Positions 56,431 to 64,000 of a stretch of DNA of 64,000 nucleotides are shown here, piece after piece. Source of the stretch: Whalleya microplaca. Its lineage: Eukaryota > Ascomycota > Sordariomycetes > Xylariales > Xylariaceae. The notes under the pieces are model-generated. The model ran no database searches. It was not told the DNA's origin and saw nothing but the letters and a program-made list of their open reading frames with translations. The DNA is taken from assembly GCA_022497155.1 (NCBI GenBank), contig MU385747.1, positions 124,001-188,000 of the forward strand. The letters are read 5' to 3'. How positions within the stretch are numbered: position 1 is the first letter of the stretch; each line of letters begins with the position of its first letter. A program made the position numbers and the translations under genes.

Positions 56431-59044
56431 TGAATCATGTCGAATAATAGTTTTTGCTGCTCTAATTCATAGGAATCATCCAGTGTAGTGCGACAGAATA
56501 TCCCTTGTTTACGTCTTTTAAAATGGCACTATGGTAAACAAGGAACTCGCTTACTTGGGGATCTATGCCTCATTTGAGGTCTTAGGTAAGAATCCCATCG
56601 CGATAATCGTGGTCTAGGCTCGAGGATGTTGACACGATCAACAGGCTACCTAGCATGACAAAATAGGAAGACATGTCGTGGATGCACCTCGTCAAAAATG
56701 GGTTAGCATTATTAGCTATGGCTGTCTGTCTTAGCCCCGGCTCTGGAAAAGATCGTTGCCTTCTACCATAGGTCCTTGAGGTTGTGCTCGTTGTTATTTG
56801 CACAAGAAGGTCTAAAAAGCTTTCTCAGTGTATCACTTTGGTGGTCAAGTTGGAACCCACAGATCTGAGTTCAGTCACTGTTTCAGAATATGCTTTTAAA
56901 CTTCGACAAGAATTCGAAGATAAAGCGCTGTGCCGAACACGTGTAAGACCACGTGCTGCACACGTGGATGGGGCAGGCAGTGCACTCCTGTATGGGGTCG
57001 GCATAGTCACCTCACTTTAAGATATCTTATATTGGTATTCTGTTTATAGGAGTCCCACGGAGTCTTGGTATATTGTAGCAAGAATCCTGAGAGCGGGACT
57101 TCGTCACTTATACTCCTGAGCTATGCCATAGGCTCACCCACAACTCAGATTGAAACAGACATAATTCAAATAAGATTAAACTAATTGTCAACAATGAATG
57201 CTACTTTGGAAGACTTCAGGTGATCTATCATAGTGCTGTGAACTTACTGAACTTTGAAAAGGGGCCAGGTAACCTGAGCGAAATTTTAGTTGAGATAAGA
57301 GCCACACGTTATACAGACGACTTTTAGCCCTCTCATATTCTCTCGACAACTCGTAAACTGGCCCCGCTGAGTGTCATAGATTTGAGAGGACACTGCGAGG
57401 AGCTTGATGCCGATGAAGCCGAAAGCAATATTCAAATTTGGCCAATTGGTAGGTTCGCGCTGTGGGGGCAAGCTGTCCATTGTTTATGATCTAACATTGA
57501 TTCATGGAGATTGTCGATGGCTCATATGCACGTGTATTGTTGAATGCAATCAAGATAAGCTAGGGATACGCGGTATCAATGCTGTGAATTATATGAATGT
57601 GTATCTATTAGAGTTGTGTGTGATCTCGTCATACAGGTGTCTGGTATTAGTCTGAATGAACTCCCTTCGATTATTCGGGGGAGCATATTTGGGAAATGTG
57701 TTCTCAGGGTCACTGTTTTCTTGAAAGCCGGAAGCTTAGGGCTCTACATTTACTACATCCATGGTGACAGTATCTGAATCATGTCGTGATAGGTAGTGCA
57801 AGCCATATGATATATGTTAATATTAGCGCTGGCAGGTTTGACTGCAAACTCACATAAATTACGTACAAGTCTATCACACGCCAGGTCAGTGGTTTTAAGC
57901 ATACTGCAGAGATATAGGACCGAATCTAGTAACCCTTGGAAAGTCTCAGCGAGCTACTATAAATTATAACAAGAATATTGAGTATTAGCAGCGGCAGACA
58001 CCGAACCGATAGTATAAACAAACCCACCTTTGGGGGTTCACCACGAGAAAGAGGCTAAATCATACGCCTCGCGCGGCAGTACTACTGTGTAATAAAAAGC
58101 CAATCCACGTGGGATTTATTCCCATCCAAGATGTGCAGAAACTTTAGGCTGCCGATCTGCCTCGTGTTAGGGCGACAGGGGCAAATGTCAAGCTGATCAA
58201 GCTGATGCTGGTCAGACGGCCCCACTTTCTACATATTAAACATGCAGGCTATTCACAACAGCTCTTCATTCCTTTCCTAGGAGGAATCACTGCGTTTTCA
58301 AGATAAGTTCGGAATAGAGCGGTATGCATACCGAAGCTCAGTTTCCCCATGCTGCGTGGTTGTTCAATAGGAAACCAAGTTCATGAGTCGAGACATAGAG
58401 TCAATTATAAACTCGATGTGGGTGATGTACTTATAGATGTGTTGGTCGTATGCATTACCAATCTGGAAGGTGGTGGATCAATATAGTTGGTTCGCTAGAA
58501 TCCTTCGCGATGTATTAACCCCTCCACCAGGAAGATAGTTCGGTGTGTGCGATTCGCACACACGTGCATGCTTCTGCTAGTGTTACACTCTTATTACTGC
58601 AACCCTCCCACAGGATGCCATATAGCCCTGGAAGCTAGCTGAAAAGGCTCGGTCACTTGTCCAAGCTAACTCTTATGCATCAGCACGGAAATGCGCGGAC
58701 CAGTCATCTTGCGGATCAGCAAGTTTATAAAAAGACTGCCGCATAATAGCACCGCATGATGTCACCCACCTTTCCAGCTTCTCTATAGGTACTGCTGAGT
58801 CAACCCGAATCCGGGTTTTCACTCAGGCCGACATGCATGTCAGCGTAGTTGAAACATCTTAACTGAGTTGCCGTAATCATTGATTTCTGACCGTCTCTCT
58901 AGTTTCTAGGGAATATAGTTGAATATTTGCCCATGCGCGTGGCTGTAGCTTTCTCTAGCCTGCTATTGCAAATGCAGTGGAATTTAGTCCTGGCCTTCTT
59001 CAGCCTCCAAGGCCATACGGCAGTGATTAACTGAATACGATGTC
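56431..59044. other. Gene-free region
   Basis: 2.6 kb without a supported gene. Three CACGTG motifs occur in 30 bp at 56938-56966, two of them forming the inverted pair CCACGTG-CTGCA-CACGTGG. The right end is the promoter of the rhodopsin-domain gene. Confidence 0.4.
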
Positions 59045-60537
59045 ATGGCCGACCTTTCTTCACTTGAATCAATTAAGCTAGATGGACCAGCACTTCATCC
59101 ACCCGACGGCGCCGTATCCAATTTCGAGAACCCATCTAACAAGAATTACATCGCTCTAACAGTCATTCCAATATGCCTCGTAGCAGCAACGGTGGCGTTC
59201 TCATTGCGCACTTATACAAAACTGTTCTGTGTGAGGAAGATTGAACTATCAGATGGTAAGTGCTTTGATCTAGCATTTAAATAGATATCTCACAATGCTA
59301 ATGAAACCTAACTAGTGTTGATGCTCGTTGCCTATGTAAGTCACTTTTGCTAGAAATAACACGATCGTTGTGTTGATAAGAAACTGATCATCGTTAGGGA
59401 TGCTTTGTGACAGATATCTATATCGGTTATCGTGTAATAATATGCCCCGGTACATTCGTTCACCAGTGGGATGTGCGCATGAGAGATATGCCAGAGATTC
59501 TTTTTGTATGCTATTGGGTTGAATATGCTAGACCTTGTCATTGCTAATAAGTGAACAGCCACTATTTGTTAGCAAAAGCCTTTACACCGGCGTTCTGTTA
59601 AGCCTTAAAGCAGCAATACTACTGGAATGGGTTCGGGTGTTTGGTCCATGCGATCGTCGCAATATGTTCTTCTGGTCTATATACGCGATATTGGGCTGGA
59701 ATACCATCTTCTACGTCACCATGCTCTTCGTTAGGAATCTTGCTTGCATTCCAGCGGAGAAGATCTGGAACCCGATGTTTGTTGGAGGTTCCTGTCGCAT
59801 CAGCATGAAGACTGTGAACATTGTATCTGCGGCGGTTAACTTATTCTCGGACATTATCATGCTGTTTCTTCCACAAAAGGCTATCTGGCGGCTGAAAGTT
59901 TCGACAAGGACGAAAGTTGGTGTTTCTGTCATCCTCGCCATAGGTATCCTGTAAGTTTGACGCTCTGGTATTCTGGTTACTATAGCGCAATGCTAATACA
60001 AGAGAGAACAGTTGCTGTGCTGCGGCAGGTCTCTTCCTTGGCGCAGAGATCATTACGAGCGACTCGGGCGACGTACTCTACAACGCAACATCAGTCATGC
60101 TCTGGGCTCTTTGTGAGATGACCTGTATGTTCCTAGTCTTTGGCATGCCTAGTGTCTCGAAGGTCGGCGGCGATAGCAAGTTTTTAAGCATGCTTACGGC
60201 ACCAATACGGCCATTTGGCTGCGGTTTATCAAGGACATCCAAGCGCGACATTAGGGCTTCATGGCCAGGTAGAGGCATGAATTCACAGTGCCCTCGCGTT
60301 TACCGTAGGATCAACGAACATGGGATAATACTCACGACAATTGACTCGAATAAAGAGGATTTACCGACAGAGTCGTTGGAGAGGCTGAAGGAGAGCGTGG
60401 GAAATATCAACATCGAAGCGGGAATCATACGGACGACACAGTTCGTGACAAGGGAGGAATACAGAGACTTCGGAAACGAGTATTTTCACACGAATATGTA
60501 TGATCGCCAACATCCATGGGCGAAGGACCGTTATTGA
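59045..60537 (+). CDS. SAT4/rhodopsin-domain integral membrane protein
   Basis: Five exons (59045-59255, 59316-59335, 59398-59505, 59559-59950, 60012-60537) join in phase to 418 aa. One exon is only 20 nt. Hydrophobic helices include YIALTVIPICLVAATVAFSL, VLMLVAYGCFVTDIYIGY, LLSLKAAILLEWVRVF, WSIYAILGWNTIFYVTMLF, IVSAAVNLFSDIIMLFLPQK, VGVSVILAIGIL-CCAAAGLFL and TSVMLWALCEMTCMFLVFGM. The order of these, with a Cys-containing loop and the NxxSDxxxxxLP motif, is typical of the fungal SAT4/rhodopsin-like family that includes PTH11-related receptors. The last 140 residues form a polar cytoplasmic tail. No CFEM domain is present at the N-terminus. The ligand and role are unknown; a receptor-like function at the plasma membrane is an inference. 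Confidence 0.85.
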
Positions 60538-61426
60538 TAGCGTCCTAAATGCATTTGAAATTTCCATTGAAATATGTTCAATCGTTTCGCCTATCGATGC
60601 TGCAAGACAGCGCTTTGATACTGACTTCGCCCATATGATTGTATTATGCCTTAACGGCTTCTACTTCAGAGTGTTATCTACTCCCCCGATCTTTCTAGTC
60701 CGCCATTTGAATGTTGCATTTTAATGAACAGATGAATGCGAAAACCACAATAGAGTAAGGTACCTATAGTGTAACTTCTCAGAATTTGGATTTCAAAAAA
60801 GGAAAAATAAAAAAAATAAAAGCAATAAAAAAATTACAGGTAGCTTCACTAAAGTAGACTAAGTGGTCGACACATCAGATTAGGAATGGGTCCAAGTCTC
60901 CAAATCCTCTTAAGCTTACTATTGGGTGCTTCTCACCTAATCGTCATCTTAACGTGCTCTGATATACACCCATGTCAAAACCGAATACGAGCTTTCCCGT
61001 AGCCTGCCGATACAATACTCGACTTGAAGATGCACGACTGATCATTGAAGGGTGTCACTGCGAACTCCTACTTCGACACTGAGGTGAGGTCACAACAACA
61101 ATACATCACCCGGAAGTTACCCTGGGGAATTTCTACTGTTAATTGAACTGAACTGGCCCGAGAAGGACCTGAGCTACCCCTGCTCTAACATGAGCCGTAA
61201 GTGAGCCTACGACATAACCAGAGTCTCCTTTTGAATACACTAGCAAAGGTTGCCATCTACTAAAAGTAGATTATCGTGGAGAAATAAGTCGTTTGTTAAT
61301 TGAAAGAAACAATTTCTGGGTGTGAAGAGGCATGATAGCTAACGCTGATAGGGGACTACGGAAGGAAAAGCATTCGCGGTAGTCGAAACCTCTCGTAGAA
61401 CAACGAATATTCCGATAAATTCAGAT
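60538..61426. other. Convergent intergenic region, no gene seen
   Basis: About 0.9 kb; includes an A-rich tract at 60795-60835. No feature recognised. Confidence 0.4.
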
Positions 61427-62168
61427 CTAATCATTCACAATGACGCCATGGAGGCGGCATATGCGCAGCGAAGACTCCAGGCTGGCAGCGGCGATCTTCT
61501 TGTAGGTGTTGAGTTCCCTCGGTCTGTTTTGGGGAATCGCACAGCTTAAAGAAGCATGCCGTCTGTTCATTGTCAACGAGGACCTTGCGGGGCAGCTTGA
61601 AGAGCGCGTCTTCATGATTCTTGAAGCTCAACATGATCCTAGCTGGATCATATAGGGCCGTCCAAGTTTGCAAGTCATCGAGGAAATCGCGACCTAGCGA
61701 GACAGGTGGTGACGATAAATAGGGGTTTTCTTCCATCTCTACCTGGCGCGGTCGTAATTCTTCGTCGACGACATCCAGATTAAAAACAAACCACTCAGGA
61801 TCGAGATATTCCCCCAGGGTGACTCTAATATCCCCATGGCCCTCGGGAGGCGCTGGGCTGGGAGCGAGCTCGGTGTAAAACGACTCGAATGGCCGCGTAG
61901 CCCAGTCGTAGACGTCAGTGTCAAAGACGTCGTCAATGACCTCCTCCCCCGACCGAAGCACTTCTAAGTATAACAGGTACTTCTCTGTTGTGGCGGGCGA
62001 GTTGACAAACTGCGACGGCGAGACATGGATGTAAAAGACCTTGCCGTTTCTGCGAACCTGGGACATTGCGTCGTCATCGTTGAGGCTGGTGATAGCATAT
62101 TCGACTTCATATCTTGGGTGACTGAGCTCTGGCTCTCCTTGGTCTTGTTCATTGTCCGTAGCTGCCAT
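61427..62168 (-). pseudogene. Truncated, frameshifted fungal kinase-like protein
   Basis: From ATG 62168 the frame reads MAATDNEQDQGEPELSHPR and continues through an acidic region (YDPARIMLSFKNHEDAL, LPRKVLVDNEQTACFFKLCD). These are features of fungal proteins with a divergent protein-kinase N-lobe, and the last part resembles strands around the ATP-lysine. At 61527-61534 (CCCCAAAA on the coding strand) the conserved continuation RELNTYKKIAAASLESSLRI-CRLHGVIVND switches to another frame, as after a one-base insertion. A TAG then ends that frame at 61427-61429, with no kinase C-lobe following. So the gene is both frameshifted and truncated. If the frameshift were a sequencing error it would still encode only an N-terminal fragment. 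Start choice: the frame is open upstream but has no ATG. Confidence 0.6.
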
Positions 62169-64000
62169 CCCAGAGGCGGCTTGGCCCTTGACGAGGAATG
62201 AGTGTCTGTGATACAAGTGTTTTGAGAGGAATAATTGACTGAAGTCGCTGTAGTCGCCGGCTAGACTGAAGTAAAGTGGAAGAAGTGAAAGACGGTAAGG
62301 ACTAGATAGACTAATTATACCTCTGTACGTAGAATCTGTCGTTTCCAATTTGGCAGCGTGAAATTGTAAATATACTCTATCGCATTATCGCAGTGTCGTT
62401 GGATATGGTGGAGGCTTCTAGGGGGAGGCAACCACGCATATATTAGCAAGGTTATAAGATACAGCTTGGTAACTAGGCTCACGGAGCAACTGGGGGGTAA
62501 GCGGTTCGTGCGCCAGGCAGCGCACCATTTAGCCCAGTTGTGCAGTTGTAATTTTAGAATTAGATAGTAATCAATGACAATCCATGCTTTTCTGATACTG
62601 ATGAAGCTCGTCAGGCGGCCAGGTTAGCGCTGGAGTTGTCAGGTGTCCGTTAGTCTGTGCATTCCAACCAAGGACCAACTGCAGTTAAACCCTGGCAAAA
62701 TTCAGGGATGAGCGACATACGTGGGTATTCTGACCATCAAACGTAGTAACCGTACCATCTTGGCTTTTCTCTGAGGGGTGCCTAACACAGTAGGACCGAG
62801 AAAGTATAGCGTAAGGGAAAGGGTGCATACGATGGGGAGTTGAATAAGCAAAAGCTCCAGGTGGAGAGAATATTTCAAAGGAAAAGGATCAACACGTTTT
62901 GGAGAAACTCGCCCCGCGTAGGGCTGAGAATAAAGTATCAGACTACTGCGCACAGTTTACTTCCCGTTGCCTACCTAACCTAGGAACTGACGTTAATCCC
63001 TGAGAGGTTAAGTTACTTAGGTATACATACCTTAGGCCCATACCCCACTTCGTTCGATAGCGCCGGCTCTATATAACTCACCTTACCCATACCCATCATT
63101 TCGGACAATTGGCTTTCCCTTGTATCAACTTTAATGGAGTTGCTCATTGTGATATTCTCCGCTTGTCGACAAGGGGGGACTGCATCGACGGGTTGCTACA
63201 ATAGTATGGACGAGAAGGGTATGAAGGCAGACAGGTCTATCGAGCTGGATCGTATGTTGAAGTTCCAGCTGGGGAGTGTGGCTGGATAGTAACACTGTTT
63301 AGAAATAGACGGCGGGAAGTTGTGGAAATTTTCAAGTTAAGACTCGGCTTACGAATATCACTTGTCTGTGAACGGGGCAAAAGAAAAGGATATATATGAT
63401 AATAAAGCAAAAAGAGTGGAGATGGGGCGGAGGTGAGGAGAGGAAAGGGGGAGAGCAAAAAGGGAGGAAAAGGGGACGATGCCACTATTCTTGCATTAGA
63501 AGAAAAAATCGTATCTTCCCCCATTCTTTCAGCTTTACCAACATAACAACCACTTCTAAAAATGTGCCGTCTTACTTTATATGGGACAGGGTATGTATAG
63601 GTGTTAATGAATACCTCGACAGACGAATCGATCTGCGCCAGACAAAATGCCAGATATTGGTTGAAGAAGATTACTTAGGTAAGAGTTGCGTAACAAGTCA
63701 TAAATGATACATTGTATTCTATCCAATACAATTCTAAAGCTTGACTGAACTCTTACTCCGCATATTCCCCGGCTTGGATGTTGTCCAAGCTGTCCTCCTA
63801 GCTCGGCACCTAACTGCTATAGGCTATAGTTTGCGAGGGGTGAAAAGGTCGGGCAGCGAAAACGTACGCCCGTAGATTGTGCAGTAGGGAAATCAGGACC
63901 ATCGCTTCTGCGCACCTCCGCCTGACTACCATTATACTATCGTCTTAGCAAGACCTTAGATTCGCGCTCAGTTTCGTCGAATCCGATGTCAGAGTAGGGG
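62169..64000. other. Gene-free right end of the window
   Basis: 1.8 kb with no supported gene. A purine-rich GGAGG/AAAGG tract lies at 63.41-63.48 kb. An ATG at about 63561 begins MCRLTLYGTG before a GTATGT, so a first exon of a gene extending rightward is conceivable, but nothing downstream supports it. Confidence 0.4.

Noticed and set aside
63561..63600. Possible first exon MCRLTLYGTG
   Set aside because: No acceptor or coding continuation was found in the remaining 400 bases.
1..64000. CRISPR array or prokaryotic mobile island
   Set aside because: No regularly spaced direct repeats; gene structure is plainly eukaryotic.

Overview
The window is nuclear DNA of a filamentous ascomycete (Pezizomycotina). 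The evidence is short introns of about 50-100 nt with fungal branch points (CTAAC/CTGAC), a highly reducing polyketide synthase, a LaeA-like methyltransferase, an SAT4/rhodopsin-type membrane protein, F-box proteins, and secreted plant-polymer enzymes (AA9 monooxygenase, GH43 arabinanase). A plant-associated Sordariomycete is the most likely source, but that is inference. No rRNA, convincing tRNA or CRISPR array was seen. Exon structures were worked out by hand and checked for reading-phase continuity.

Layout. 0-11 kb: the 5' end of an AA9 LPMO (cut by the window edge), a Trf4/Cid14-type poly(A) polymerase, a 4.3 kb gene-free stretch, and a six-exon hexose transporter. 12-17 kb: an unknown multi-pass membrane protein, then a repeat nest holding an LTR-like repeat, a hAT-like MITE with an 8-bp target duplication, a cluster of short hairpins and a dead small secreted-protein gene. 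17-25 kb: a Q/P/Y-tailed protein of unknown function, an F-box protein, a second copy of the LTR-like repeat, and a fungal conserved protein. 26-39 kb: a LaeA-like methyltransferase with a broken (GA) splice donor, a complete HR-PKS (KS-AT-DH-MT-ER-KR-ACP, 9 exons, about 2,496 aa), and a small membrane protein. 40-49 kb: an RCC1/Pim1-like protein, a CxC-rich metallothionein-like protein, a small secreted protein and a GH43 endo-arabinanase. 51-64 kb: a four-pass membrane protein with a 13-bp minisatellite upstream, a bicupin oxalate decarboxylase, an ankyrin/F-box remnant, an SAT4-type protein and a truncated kinase-like pseudogene.

How the genes may work together: the LPMO, arabinanase, sugar transporter and oxalate decarboxylase fit a plant-biomass or acid-handling lifestyle but are not a cluster. 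The HR-PKS is the only clear natural-product gene. Its nearest intact neighbours offer no P450, oxidoreductase, transporter or cluster regulator, so it looks like a stand-alone PKS or the remains of a cluster. The most unusual items are the GA-AG intron in the methyltransferase, the strong base-composition change along the PKS, the MITE and diverged LTR-like copies, and several genes caught part-way through decay.
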